The translations under genes and the position numbers were made by a program. 64,000 nucleotides of DNA from Bacillus mesophilus (lineage in GTDB: Bacteria; Bacillota; Bacilli; Bacillales; SA4): the NCBI RefSeq assembly GCF_011008845.1, contig NZ_JAAIWM010000004.1, forward strand, positions 62,001 through 126,000. Direction: 5' to 3'. Positions 16,531 to 24,684 of the stretch are shown piece after piece. Numbering within the stretch: the first letter of the stretch is position 1; each line of letters starts with the position of its first letter. The notes under the pieces are model-generated. The model searched no databases, had not been told where the DNA came from, and saw nothing but the letters and a program-made list of their open reading frames with translations.

Positions 16531-18294
16531 ATGACAAATATAACAGTAAAAGAATCAGAAAAAATTTTATTAGATGAGTTAAATTTAGATGTTTCAAAGG
16601 CCGTATTAAATAAGTTTAGTTTGCTGGTTCGTGAATCGAGTAGTGAGGATGAAAGGACCGCCTTTGATTTCCTTGCGAAGTTTTTAGATGAGTGGGGCGT
16701 TCCTTATCAGTTACACCAACCCAATTTATACCTTAGTGTTCCAAAATCGGCTGCAGTTCGAGTTACAAGTCCTGTAACAAAAGAGTTTAAAGCTAAGACT
16801 CCAGCGTTTGCCATCTCTACTGGAGATGATTGGGGAAGTGGAGAGATTGTATTTGTAGGCTCAGAACAAGCACAAGGTGAAAGTGACTTATTTGCAGGCG
16901 GCATTAACGCTGATACGGATGAAATAAAAGGGAAAATTGTATTAACGGAAGGTTTACCAATGCCTCGTAAGGTGAAAGAACTAGGAGAAAAAGGGGTTAT
17001 AGCTGCTATTTTTATTAGCCCAGGCACCAATATACATGACGGTATTTGTACACCAATTTGGGGTTCACCTGATTTAGATAATATTGATCAGGAGCCTAAA
17101 ATCCCTGTTCTTGCTATCAATAAAATTGATGGAAAAGAATTAAAGGAACTAGCCCTTAAAGGAAATGTAGCGGTTGATTTTCAAACAGATCACAAGAAAG
17201 GATGGTTTAACTGCCCTTTACTTGATATCTTCATCGAGGGTACAGAAGAGCCAGAAAAATATGTGCTACTTCATGGGCACTTGGATTCTTGGACAGTTGG
17301 AATCGGCGATAACGCTACAGGTGATGCGGCATTACTTGAGATGGCAAGAGTATTCCACAAGCACCGAGATCAGATTAAAAGAAGTGTAAGAATCGTCATC
17401 TGGCCAGGACATTCAACCGGTCGTTACGCTGGGTCAACTTGGTTTGCTGATGAATATGCTCTTGATTTAGAAGAGAATTGTATTGCTCAGGTGAACTGTG
17501 ACTCACCAGGTTGTCGCTGGGCAACTTCTTATGACTATATGGTTTGGTTTAGTGAAGCGGAAGAGTTTTGTCAAACTGCTATCAAAGATGCAGTAAATCA
17601 AGGTTCAAAGGGGAAAAGGCCAAACAGAGCAGGAGATTACTCGTTTAATAATATCGGAATTACTTCATTCTATATGCTTTCTTCTAGTATTCCAGAAGCG
17701 GTGTTAAAGGAAAAAGAGTACTATCCTGTTGGTGGATGTGGCGCAAATATCGAGTGGCATACAGAGGATGATCTTTTACATGTTGCGGACTATGACATCC
17801 TTTTAAAAGATTTGAAAGTCTATACTACATCTGTTTTCAGAGTACTTAATGAATCTGTTCATCCTTTTAATTTTGTGGCAACAGCTGATGAATTTACAGG
17901 AACCATAGAAGCGTATCAAGAAGCTGCAGGAGAACACTTTGATTTTAGTTCTGCTTTAGAAGAGGTGAAAAACTTACGAATCGAGCTTACTGAATTTTAT
18001 TCAAAGGTTGAATTATTAAAAGACAAGGAAATTACTGATCCAGAAGTACAGGAAGTAAATGAGATCATTCGTCAGCTAGGTAGAAATCTAGTTACGATGA
18101 ACTATTCTAGAAAAGGAAAGTTCCGACATGACCCAGCTCTAGATTGCCCTCCACTTCCGGACATTGAACCAGCGACAACACTTTCTTCATTAGAGGTAGG
18201 AACGCATCGGTATAACGTAACAGTTAACCATTTAAGGAGGGGACAGAACCGCTTAATATGGGGCCTTAAACAAGCTCAAAAGTTAGTGAAGTAA
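16531..18294 (+). CDS. M28-like zinc peptidase with inserted PA domain (paralogue 4)
   Basis: A 587-residue paralogue of the proteins at 4368 and 6378. The PA-like insert covers about 75-215. Likely ligands are HGHLDSW, DNATG, CDSPGCRW and WHTEDD; GHSTGRYAGS replaces the canonical Glu-Glu segment and GDYSFNNIGI the usual Asp-His motif. The conserved helical tail has an NYSRKGKFRHDPAL segment. ATG 16531 with GGAGGAAAG upstream. It is last in the sigma-54 importer operon, after the racemase, and ends at a strong terminator. Co-expression with the importer supports a role on the imported compound. Confidence 0.88.
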   Translation: MTNITVKESEKILLDELNLDVSKAVLNKFSLLVRESSSEDERTAFDFLAKFLDEWGVPYQLHQPNLYLSVPKSAAVRVTSPVTKEFKAKTPAFAISTGDDWGSGEIVFVGSEQAQGESDLFAGGINADTDEIKGKIVLTEGLPMPRKVKELGEKGVIAAIFISPGTNIHDGICTPIWGSPDLDNIDQEPKIPVLAINKIDGKELKELALKGNVAVDFQTDHKKGWFNCPLLDIFIEGTEEPEKYVLLHGHLDSWTVGIGDNATGDAALLEMARVFHKHRDQIKRSVRIVIWPGHSTGRYAGSTWFADEYALDLEENCIAQVNCDSPGCRWATSYDYMVWFSEAEEFCQTAIKDAVNQGSKGKRPNRAGDYSFNNIGITSFYMLSSSIPEAVLKEKEYYPVGGCGANIEWHTEDDLLHVADYDILLKDLKVYTTSVFRVLNESVHPFNFVATADEFTGTIEAYQEAAGEHFDFSSALEEVKNLRIELTEFYSKVELLKDKEITDPEVQEVNEIIRQLGRNLVTMNYSRKGKFRHDPALDCPPLPDIEPATTLSSLEVGTHRYNVTVNHLRRGQNRLIWGLKQAQKLVK

Positions 18295-18301
18295 TTAGTA
18301 C

Positions 18302-18339
18302 AAAAAAGGCTTAAGGACAAATGTCCTAAGCCTTTTTTT
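18302..18339 (+). terminator. Rho-independent terminator of the importer operon
   Basis: GGCTTAAGGACA pairs with TGTCCTAAGCC (one bulged A) across a short loop, preceded by A-run and followed by a seven-T run. Confidence 0.9.
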
Positions 18340-18408
18340 CATCTTAAGTATGTCTAGGAGAATGAGAACGGTTTCAAAAAAAATTAAAAAATAATCGAAT
18401 AAAAACTA

Positions 18409-18437
18409 TTGTCAAAAGTTAAAAATCGAAATATAAT
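18409..18437 (+). promoter_or_regulatory. Sigma-A promoter of glutamine synthetase
   Basis: TTGTCA (18409-18414), a 17-bp spacer and a perfect TATAAT (18432-18437). The expected start of transcription is near 18444, inside the GlnR/TnrA box. Confidence 0.85.
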
Positions 18438-18440
18438 CTA

Positions 18441-18457
18441 TGTAAGAAAACATAACA
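18441..18457 (+). promoter_or_regulatory. GlnR/TnrA box
   Basis: TGTAAGAAAACATAACA matches the consensus TGTNAN7TNACA at every defined position. It begins 4 bp after the -10 box, over the transcription start, which is a repressing position. GlnR under nitrogen excess or TnrA under limitation would be the candidates; neither gene is in the window. Confidence 0.85.
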
Positions 18458-18479
18458 TGAAAGCGTGAGGTAAGATAAC

Positions 18480-19835
18480 ATGGTGAATGTGGTAACGAAA
18501 AATGAATCTGGTGTACTTGAACAAATCAAAGGAACAATGAAACAAAAGAGTGTAGAACTACTACACCTTCAATTTGTTGATATTGAAGGAATTCTTAAAC
18601 ATATAACGGTTACTGCTGAACAATTACAAGATGTCGTTGACGGCAAGATGATGTTCGATGGATCTTCTATTAAAGGATTTTCACCAATCAACAAATCCGA
18701 CCTTTACTTACTTCCTGATTTACATACCTTTGCAGTGTTACCTTGGACAATAGAGGATGGCTATTCTGAAGCCCGCTTTCTTTGCTCAGTAAAAAATCCG
18801 GACGGTACGTTGTTTGAAGGAGATACAAGAAACGTTTTAAAAAAGACAGTAGATCGGGCTGAAGATCTAGGCTACACTATTTCGGTAGGTCCTGAGCTTG
18901 AGTTCTTCTTATTCAAAACTGACGAGTACGGTTATCCCACTTATGAACTAAGTGATCGTGCCGGATACTTTGAGCCATCACCAAAAGATATTGGAGAACG
19001 TGTACGTTTGGAAATATACCGTGCATTAAAGGCGATGGGATTCACTATCGAAGCATCTCACCATGAGGTTGCAGAAGGTCAACATGAAATAAACTTTAAA
19101 TATGCTGATATATTGGCAGCGGCTGATCATGCAACTACTTATAAATGGGTTGTTAAAACAATTGCTAGAAAATTCGGATTGCACGCAACATTCATGCCAA
19201 AACCTGTTTACGGGATCAATGGATCTGGAATGCACGTAAACATTTCTCTTTTTGAGGGAAATGAAAATGCATTTTATGATGTAGAAGACAAAAACCAATT
19301 ATCCGAAAAAGCGTACCAATTCATTGCAGGCATACTTGAAAATGTAAAGAGTTTTGTTGCTGTTACAAATCCTCTGGTAAACTCTTATAAGCGTTTAGTT
19401 CCTGGATATGAAGCACCTTGCTATATTGCTTGGTCACCATCAAACCGTTCAGCATTAATTCGTATTCCAGCTAAGAAAGGTTTAGCAACTCGCGTTGAGT
19501 TACGTTGTCCAGACCCGTCTTCAAACCCATATCTAACTTTTGCACTAATCGCATCAGCTGGGTTAGATGGAATTGAAAGAGGCCTTGAGGTACGTGAGCC
19601 AATTAACGAGGATATCTTCCATATGTCAGAGGATGTTCGTGCTGACCTAGGAATTGAAAACCTTCCTGGGAGTTTAGAAGCTGCACTAGATGAGTTAAAA
19701 GCTGGAGAGATCGGACTAAAAACTTTAGGCGAGCACGTGTACAACGAATACGTTGCTATGAAAAAGGATGAGTGGGATTCTTATCGTACAGCCGTACATG
19801 CTTGGGAGCTTGAAAACTATCATACGAAGTTTTAA
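18480..19835 (+). CDS. glnA: Type I glutamine synthetase
   Basis: A 451-residue glutamine synthetase making glutamine from glutamate, ammonia and ATP in the cytoplasm. It carries the beta-Grasp N-terminal domain (MFDGSSIKGF), the metal and glutamate site EASHHEVAEGQHE (about 194-206), NGSGMHVN, and the ATP segment NRSALIRIP. The ammonium-site loop NPLVNSYKRLVPG is intact, so it should be active. It is clearly different from the usual Bacillus housekeeping GlnA (longer N-terminus, several changes in the N-terminal domain) and no glnR precedes it, so it may be a second glutamine synthetase. ATG 18480. Control by nitrogen is shown by the perfect GlnR/TnrA box. Confidence 0.93.
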   Translation: MVNVVTKNESGVLEQIKGTMKQKSVELLHLQFVDIEGILKHITVTAEQLQDVVDGKMMFDGSSIKGFSPINKSDLYLLPDLHTFAVLPWTIEDGYSEARFLCSVKNPDGTLFEGDTRNVLKKTVDRAEDLGYTISVGPELEFFLFKTDEYGYPTYELSDRAGYFEPSPKDIGERVRLEIYRALKAMGFTIEASHHEVAEGQHEINFKYADILAAADHATTYKWVVKTIARKFGLHATFMPKPVYGINGSGMHVNISLFEGNENAFYDVEDKNQLSEKAYQFIAGILENVKSFVAVTNPLVNSYKRLVPGYEAPCYIAWSPSNRSALIRIPAKKGLATRVELRCPDPSSNPYLTFALIASAGLDGIERGLEVREPINEDIFHMSEDVRADLGIENLPGSLEAALDELKAGEIGLKTLGEHVYNEYVAMKKDEWDSYRTAVHAWELENYHTKF

Positions 19836-19843
19836 TTAAAGTG

Positions 19844-19870
19844 GCGGGAGCTCATACTCCCGCTCTTTTT
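19844..19870 (+). terminator. Rho-independent terminator of glnA
   Basis: GCGGGAG (19844-19850) pairs with CTCCCGC (19857-19863), 6-nt loop, then TCTTTTT. Confidence 0.88.
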
Positions 19871-19943
19871 CTATTTAAACTAGTTACTTATTGCGGAGAT
19901 TAGGTGAGTCTAGTAAATCAGTGAAATGTTTAAGTTTGATTGT

Positions 19944-20339
19944 TTATTTCCATTCATTCATTAACTTTTCTACAGCTGGGAGATCTGCAGGCGCCCAATT
20001 TAACGACATTAAACTTTCTCTTTTAAGCCAGATGACACGAGCATGTTCATTGGGAATTGGTATTCCATTCATAATCGTACACTTAATGGCCAGTAAATGA
20101 ATGATAAAACTCTCATATTCATGAGTATTTTTATGAAATAATTCAATCGCTCGAACTCTAAAGTTAAGTTCCTCGTTAATTTCTCTCTCCAATGCAGAGA
20201 ATAACTCTTCGTTTTCCTCGACTTTTCCACCAGGAAACTCCCAGTAATTTGGAAGGCTCATCTTCGGAGATCTGAGTGCACATAAAATTTCTTGCTGCTC
20301 GTTTTCAATAATTGCTGCAACTACTTTGAGTTCCTTCAT
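19944..20339 (-). CDS. Nudix (MutT-type) nucleoside triphosphate pyrophosphohydrolase
   Basis: A 131-residue Nudix hydrolase with the box GGKVEENEELFSALEREINEEL; the Gly near the end of the canonical box is Asn here. Substrate preference of relatives is oxidised dGTP or dCTP derivatives, so nucleotide-pool sanitation is likely. Start: the ATG at 20339 has GGGGAG 10 nt upstream, whereas the in-frame ATG at 20357 has no ribosome site. It is a single gene convergent with glnA. Confidence 0.88.
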   Translation of the reverse strand: MKELKVVAAIIENEQQEILCALRSPKMSLPNYWEFPGGKVEENEELFSALEREINEELNFRVRAIELFHKNTHEYESFIIHLLAIKCTIMNGIPIPNEHARVIWLKRESLMSLNWAPADLPAVEKLMNEWK

Positions 20340-20455
20340 CGACGAATCACTCCCCATCTGTAATTTCTATATTATCCTTTATCACATGAATGTTTTCAAA
20401 TACGCACATATGTAAGTTGCAATATTTGTTAAATAGGGTAGAGAGTAGGTTTCGT

Positions 20456-20823
20456 ATGATAAAAACATTAACCATTCATTGTGAGGAGGTTAGGATTATA
20501 TGTGAGAATGATTCTAAAATGGCAAAACTAATTCAACTAGTCGGTACTCTTGAGATGAAAACGAAAGGAAATCGGTTTGGAAATTTGGTTCATTCTATTA
20601 TCGGCCAGCTATAATCAATCAAAGCTGCTAATACCCTTTCAAGTAGATTATTGTCTTTAGTTAATGACCAATTAAGCCCGATTAGTATAGGGAGTGTTAG
20701 TGACTTTTATTGGAAAAGGGAGTTAATTGGAAGCCATTCAGTTCCGTTGCATCTCTATATTTATGGGCTGCTGTTAACAAAGGGTTTGTTGCTACCTTCA
20801 AAATATGTATGATGCGGAAGTGA
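20456..20823 (+). pseudogene. Decayed DNA-3-methyladenine glycosylase (AlkA-like)
   Basis: The frame from ATG 20456 reads as the N-terminal part of the glycosylase domain (KLIQLVGTLEMKTKGN, LVHSIIGQ), hits TAA at 20612 where relatives have QQLS, and continues in the same frame with KAANTLSSRLL and a LSPISIGSVSD stretch. It then jumps, after loss of the central catalytic part (helix-hairpin-helix and Asp region), to another frame reading WKPFSSVASLYLWAAVNKG (from 20728), which is the normal C-terminus, ending at TGA 20821. So there is one nonsense codon, one large internal deletion and one frameshift. The gene is dead; base-excision repair of alkylated purines would need another enzyme. Confidence 0.82.
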
Positions 20824-20901
20824 ATCGTAAAGAGTTTTTGGAATAAAAATGAATCCCCTTAATACATATGAATGGAATTCACATCATAGGGGGGACAGCT
20901 T

Positions 20902-21846
20902 TTGCCAAAAGCAAAAAAGGTTTTTGTGGGGAATTATAAAGGCGGCGTTGGAAAGACCACAAGCATTTACCAAATAGCTTTACATATGGTGGAATCTGGA
21001 AAGAAAGTATTACTTATTGATTTAGATCCACAGTGTTCGTTAAGCGAAATTTGTTTAGCAAGAACTGGACTAGATTTAGAAAGGTTAAAAGATCATGAAT
21101 GTCTGAATTATGTATATGACATTTGGATTCAGAAAAAACATCTACCCACTTTACATGTTGACTTAGATAAGAAACCTCTTATTAAGGAAACTGAGGAAGG
21201 GGTTCATTTTATACCGTCAAACCTTTTTTATTCAAATGGTGGGCTTGACGATCTAGCACAACGATTAAAGGACGATTTCTATGATTTACTAACTCTCCAG
21301 CAATTTTTTAAGTACAGTCACGTAGAGGACGATTTTGATTATGTACTTTTTGATTGTCCCCCAAGTAATAATATCATCACCCAAGGTGCATTCTTGTTAT
21401 CAGATTACTATATTATACCTTCAATCATCCAGCCCATGAGTATACGGGGAGTAGTTCATTATATTAAGACAGTTGATAAAATTTATAAAAAGAAGTGTAA
21501 GGATACAGAGAATGCTATTCTTGCTAAGGAATTGTTTGGAGAGAAACCGGAGTTATTAGGAATCTTTGAGACTTTGAAAAGAGGAACTGTTAATAATGAC
21601 ACCGTTTTAAATGACTTGAATCAGCACTTAACAAAAGCTAAGGTAGAAACACTATTATCATCGATCGGTCCTGAAAAATATGTGTTTGACACAGCCATTA
21701 ATAATTACGAGCATATTGCAAGAGCAACAGAAAACGGAAAGAAAGCAGTTGAATATAAAGAATTAACAAAAGAAATTCTTAACTGTATTGAGCAAAAACC
21801 TATTAAAACTCTCATTTTCTCAGGTGGAAAACGATGGCTAAAATAA
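20902..21846 (+). CDS. ParA/Soj-like partition ATPase, orphan
   Basis: A 314-residue ParA-type ATPase: deviant Walker A KGGVGKTT near residue 13-20, LLIDLDPQCSL (Walker A'), and DYVLFDCPPS (Walker B). Such ATPases position plasmids, chromosomes or protein machines. It starts at TTG 20902 with AGGGGGGAC upstream. It is not next to a recognisable parB or parS; its partner is the overlapping 178-residue gene. It lies between a pseudogene and a hairpin, in a region that looks like an insertion site, so transfer from a plasmid or mobile element is possible. Confidence 0.88.
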   Translation: MPKAKKVFVGNYKGGVGKTTSIYQIALHMVESGKKVLLIDLDPQCSLSEICLARTGLDLERLKDHECLNYVYDIWIQKKHLPTLHVDLDKKPLIKETEEGVHFIPSNLFYSNGGLDDLAQRLKDDFYDLLTLQQFFKYSHVEDDFDYVLFDCPPSNNIITQGAFLLSDYYIIPSIIQPMSIRGVVHYIKTVDKIYKKKCKDTENAILAKELFGEKPELLGIFETLKRGTVNNDTVLNDLNQHLTKAKVETLLSSIGPEKYVFDTAINNYEHIARATENGKKAVEYKELTKEILNCIEQKPIKTLIFSGGKRWLK

Positions 21847-22370
21847 CATTTGAACAAATATCGAGTTACCTAGAGAAACTTAGGGATATTTATATATCTA
21901 TTGATGAGGGTAAGTTTAATAAGGATTTAAAAGAATTAAATCAGGCAATTAGTCTTTTAAACTCCATACAAAATGGTACCATTGATCCTTTAGGGTCAAC
22001 AGAAACAAAAGGTAAAACTCATAAAGAGGAAATAGACAAAAACTTGATGATCTCAAAGCCAACTATGAAATTAAACAAGTTCGAAGAGGCTGTTCATCTA
22101 TTAGCTCAAGAAAAGTATGAGGACCTAAAGGGAACAAAACTTAACTACAGAGAAATAACTAATGAATCAGATGTCATACAATTGGTAGAAGAGCTAACTG
22201 ATTCCCAAGTATTGAGGCACACTACAACCCTTGACCTAAAACTACTATATTGTATCCTCACACAAGACAAAAAAGAGATCAAAGCAAAAAAGAAAGAAGA
22301 TTTACTTCAAACAATCAAACAAAACATACGTGCAGTCAGACGAGGAGAAGCATTTACCCAAACAATATAA
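21834..22370 (+). CDS. Unknown protein, partner of the ParA-like ATPase
   Basis: A 178-residue, charged, soluble protein that I do not recognise. The N-terminal 50 residues look helical or coiled, a polar linker follows (about 55-80), and the C-terminal half is predicted helical with a very basic end (IKAKKKEDLLQTIKQNIRAVRR). The start overlaps the ParA gene by 13 nt, implying coupled translation and a shared function. By position it could replace ParB as DNA- or cargo-binding adaptor; the basic C-terminus would suit nucleic-acid contact. This is inference. Confidence 0.75.
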   Translation: MAKITFEQISSYLEKLRDIYISIDEGKFNKDLKELNQAISLLNSIQNGTIDPLGSTETKGKTHKEEIDKNLMISKPTMKLNKFEEAVHLLAQEKYEDLKGTKLNYREITNESDVIQLVEELTDSQVLRHTTTLDLKLLYCILTQDKKEIKAKKKEDLLQTIKQNIRAVRRGEAFTQTI

Positions 22371-22374
22371 TTTA

Positions 22375-22419
22375 ACACAGTAAAGCGAAGGGGGCCTGGC
22401 CCCCATCGCTTTACTGTGT
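22375..22419. repeat. Long GC-rich hairpin without T-run
   Basis: A 45-nt inverted repeat begins 5 nt after the stop of the ParA partner. ACACAGTAAAGCGA pairs with TCGCTTTACTGTGT, plus a GGGGG/CCCCC inner stem, with an A-A mismatch between and a CCTGG loop. It could end transcription, but there is no U-tract; the composition resembles REP-type dispersed hairpins of Bacillaceae. Confidence 0.75.
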
Positions 22420-22587
22420 ATAAGTAACTATAATTTTATTATGTTAACTAATGTATATACTATAACTCTATAAAATAACAACATTTCTTGTTAAATTTAT
22501 GAATTATACTTCGATATTCGTAATTTTTCAGTTAGAATAATAATATCTTAATAAAATAATTATTTTACTTCTAAGTTAGAAGGTGTA

Positions 22588-23496
22588 ATGGTGGAGTTTT
22601 TATTCGTATTGTTTCCCGTGTTAATTGTGTTTATAGTTGGATTTATTGGGCAGCGGACGCTTAATATTGATCCAAAGAGCATCTCAAAAATGGCACTTTA
22701 TATATTGATGCCGTTTTTAGTGTTCAAAACGTTTTATGAAAATGAACTAAATACTACATATTTGTATTTAACCATCTTTGCATTAGGGTTGTGCTTTGGG
22801 ATTATCTCCTTGGTTTATGCACTCGCTTATTTCAAGAAGTACTCGAGAAATGAATCGAGTGCTTTAATTTTATCTTCTGCGTTCATGAATAACGGAAACT
22901 ACGGAACACCTGTTGCTTTATTTGCTTTTGGTGCCGCAGGTTTTGACATCGCTATTATTCTAATGGTCATTCAATCTCTGATTATGACAACTGTTGGAAT
23001 CTATTATGCGGCTAAGGGAAGTGAGGAAAAGCAAACTGGAATTCATGGTTCCTTATTAGCGGTAACAAAAATGCCAACCGTATATGCGGCATTAGCTGGA
23101 ATTTTGTTTCAGCTTACACCTTTGAACGTTCCTGATATCCTTTACAAGAGTGTTAACCTTGTAGCAGATGCGACGATTCCAACTGTAATGCTAATACTTG
23201 GTATGCAATTGGCTACCATTCGTATAAAAAATCTTGAGTATGAAAAAATGTCCTATTCCCTTGGATTAAAGCTGTTAATATCTCCAGTAATAGCATTTTT
23301 ATTTGCCATCACACTTCCAGTTTCAGATTTGGTAGGAGATATTATGATCTTAATGGCGGCAATGCCATCTGCAGCAAACACCACCATAATGTCACTTGAA
23401 TTCAATACAAAGCCTGAATTTGTTTCCTCGGTAACTTTGGTAAGTACAATTGCTAGTGTAATCACACTACCAATTATCTTAGCTTTAATATCTTAA
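22588..23496 (+). CDS. AEC (auxin efflux carrier) family transporter
   Basis: A 302-residue integral membrane protein with about ten spans in two inverted repeats, typical of AEC permeases that export or import small organic anions such as malate. Family-typical segments are MNNGNYGTPVALFAFG in the first half and LPSASLG-like MPSAANTTI in the second. ATG 22588 with AGAAGGTG upstream. A single gene; the substrate cannot be told. Confidence 0.88.
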   Translation: MVEFLFVLFPVLIVFIVGFIGQRTLNIDPKSISKMALYILMPFLVFKTFYENELNTTYLYLTIFALGLCFGIISLVYALAYFKKYSRNESSALILSSAFMNNGNYGTPVALFAFGAAGFDIAIILMVIQSLIMTTVGIYYAAKGSEEKQTGIHGSLLAVTKMPTVYAALAGILFQLTPLNVPDILYKSVNLVADATIPTVMLILGMQLATIRIKNLEYEKMSYSLGLKLLISPVIAFLFAITLPVSDLVGDIMILMAAMPSAANTTIMSLEFNTKPEFVSSVTLVSTIASVITLPIILALIS

Positions 23497-23502
23497 ACTT
23501 GG

Positions 23503-23530
23503 TCCCAGTATCATCTTACTGGGTCTTTAA
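23503..23530 (+). terminator. Probable terminator after AEC gene
   Basis: CCCAGTA (23504-23510) pairs with TACTGGG (23517-23523) followed by TCTTTAATTTA. Short stem, modest T-run. Confidence 0.5.
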
Positions 23531-23653
23531 TTTATTTTATAAGTCGTGGCTTGAAGGTTTCAAAGAGTCTAAGGTCTTCTAATGGTGGACCTTGCTTCCC
23601 ACTCAAAATTATCCCTATAAAATTATAAACAATAGGAAAGGAGTGCACACCAC

Positions 23654-24514
23654 ATGATTCATACTCATTATGTATTCGTCTATGGAACGTTAAGAAAAGG
23701 TGAATCTAACCATCACTTGTTAGAAAAAGCAGAACTTGTAGCTGAACAATGCTGGACATATGCAGAAATGTTTGATACAAAATACGGTTATCCAGCTATT
23801 TCACAATCGAATAATAGTTTCATATACGGTGAACTTTATGCTGTTACAGATGAGGAGCTAAAGCACCTTGATGTCCTTGAAGGGTATGAAGAAGGTGATG
23901 TCGATAATCTCTACAACCGGATTACGCAGATCATTCATACAGACACCAGATCCCTAGATGCGTTTGTTTATATAGCAAACAACTCCGGGCTATTACAAAC
24001 TCCGATAGCTTCAGGAGATTGGAAGCTTTACCGAACTCTAAGTCAGGACGATCAGATTCTGTATTTTGCCTACGGGAGCTGCATGGATGATCACCGGTTT
24101 AATGAACACAGAGTACAACATTATTTTGAAAAGGTTATCGGTCGCGGTATTTTAAAAGGCTACACTCTCCGATTTACTAAGCATTCTAGTGATGGCGGAC
24201 GTGCGGATCTAGTAGAAGATGGAGGAGTAGTGGAGGGGAAGCTCTATGAGATTCCAGTTGAAGCTGTTACAGACTATTTATTTGATAGAGAAGGGGTAAG
24301 TTACCAAACATACCGTCCTACTTTCATAACTGTAGAGGTTAATGGAAGGGAAGTTTCAAATGTCCTAACCTTTGTTGTGATTGAGAAAAAGGAGGAACTT
24401 GCACCACCCAAGCATTATGAGGATGAGATTTTTCGAGGTGCAAAAGGTTTCTTAAGTGATGAGTATGTAGAATCAATCGTTACTTCTATAAGAAAATTAA
24501 ACTGCTTAACTTGA
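23654..24514 (+). CDS. Tandem gamma-glutamylcyclotransferase-like (GGCT) protein
   Basis: A 286-residue protein with two GGCT folds. The N-terminal one has VYGTLRKGESNHHLL and DVLEGYEEG; the C-terminal one has YFAYGSCMDD and a later EGKLYEIP strand. Each YGSxxx-type loop binds the gamma-glutamyl substrate and a Glu acts as acid/base; in the first domain VLEGYE would supply it. The arrangement resembles B. subtilis YkqA as I remember it. Relatives form 5-oxoproline from gamma-glutamyl amines or peptides. ATG 23654, RBS AAAGGAG. Its stop overlaps the -35 of the following riboswitch promoter. Confidence 0.85.
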   Translation: MIHTHYVFVYGTLRKGESNHHLLEKAELVAEQCWTYAEMFDTKYGYPAISQSNNSFIYGELYAVTDEELKHLDVLEGYEEGDVDNLYNRITQIIHTDTRSLDAFVYIANNSGLLQTPIASGDWKLYRTLSQDDQILYFAYGSCMDDHRFNEHRVQHYFEKVIGRGILKGYTLRFTKHSSDGGRADLVEDGGVVEGKLYEIPVEAVTDYLFDREGVSYQTYRPTFITVEVNGREVSNVLTFVVIEKKEELAPPKHYEDEIFRGAKGFLSDEYVESIVTSIRKLNCLT

Positions 24515-24539
24515 ACAATATCTATATACTTGATATAAT
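24511..24539 (+). promoter_or_regulatory. Sigma-A promoter of the riboswitch transcript
   Basis: TTGAAC (24511-24516), 17-bp spacer, TATAAT (24534-24539). The -35 overlaps the stop codon of the GGCT gene. Transcription would start near 24546, just upstream of the aptamer. Confidence 0.8.
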
Positions 24540-24562
24540 AATTACAATTACAATTAAATACT

Positions 24563-24680
24563 CCAAAGGGGAGTAGCTTTCACATTAAAGTCGTCATTTC
24601 AGGACCTGATCCTCGGCTTTAATTGGCAACACGTGTTGTTAGCGAGACCTTTGCCATTACTGGTAAAGCCCCTTTGATAT
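24563..24680 (+). ncRNA. Manganese (yybP-ykoY) riboswitch
   Basis: The conserved yybP-ykoY features are present: AAAGGGGAGTAGC at the 5' side, GTCGTCATT, a TGGCAACA segment, and GCGAGACCTTTGCC in the second metal-binding loop, closed by P1 pairing of AAAGGGG with CCCCTTT (24672-24676 region). This class binds Mn2+ at the docked L1/L3 loops and usually turns on Mn2+ exporters. A terminator follows, and TACTGGTA (24658-24665) is complementary to TACCAGTA (24693-24700) in the terminator, a possible antiterminator pairing. Here the downstream genes are a small basic protein and a kinase rather than a transporter. Confidence 0.85.
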
Positions 24681-24684
24681 TTCA

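Noticed and set aside
20390..20614. A 74-residue independent protein
   Set aside because: It is the broken 5' part of the AlkA-like pseudogene, and the extra upstream residues have no support.
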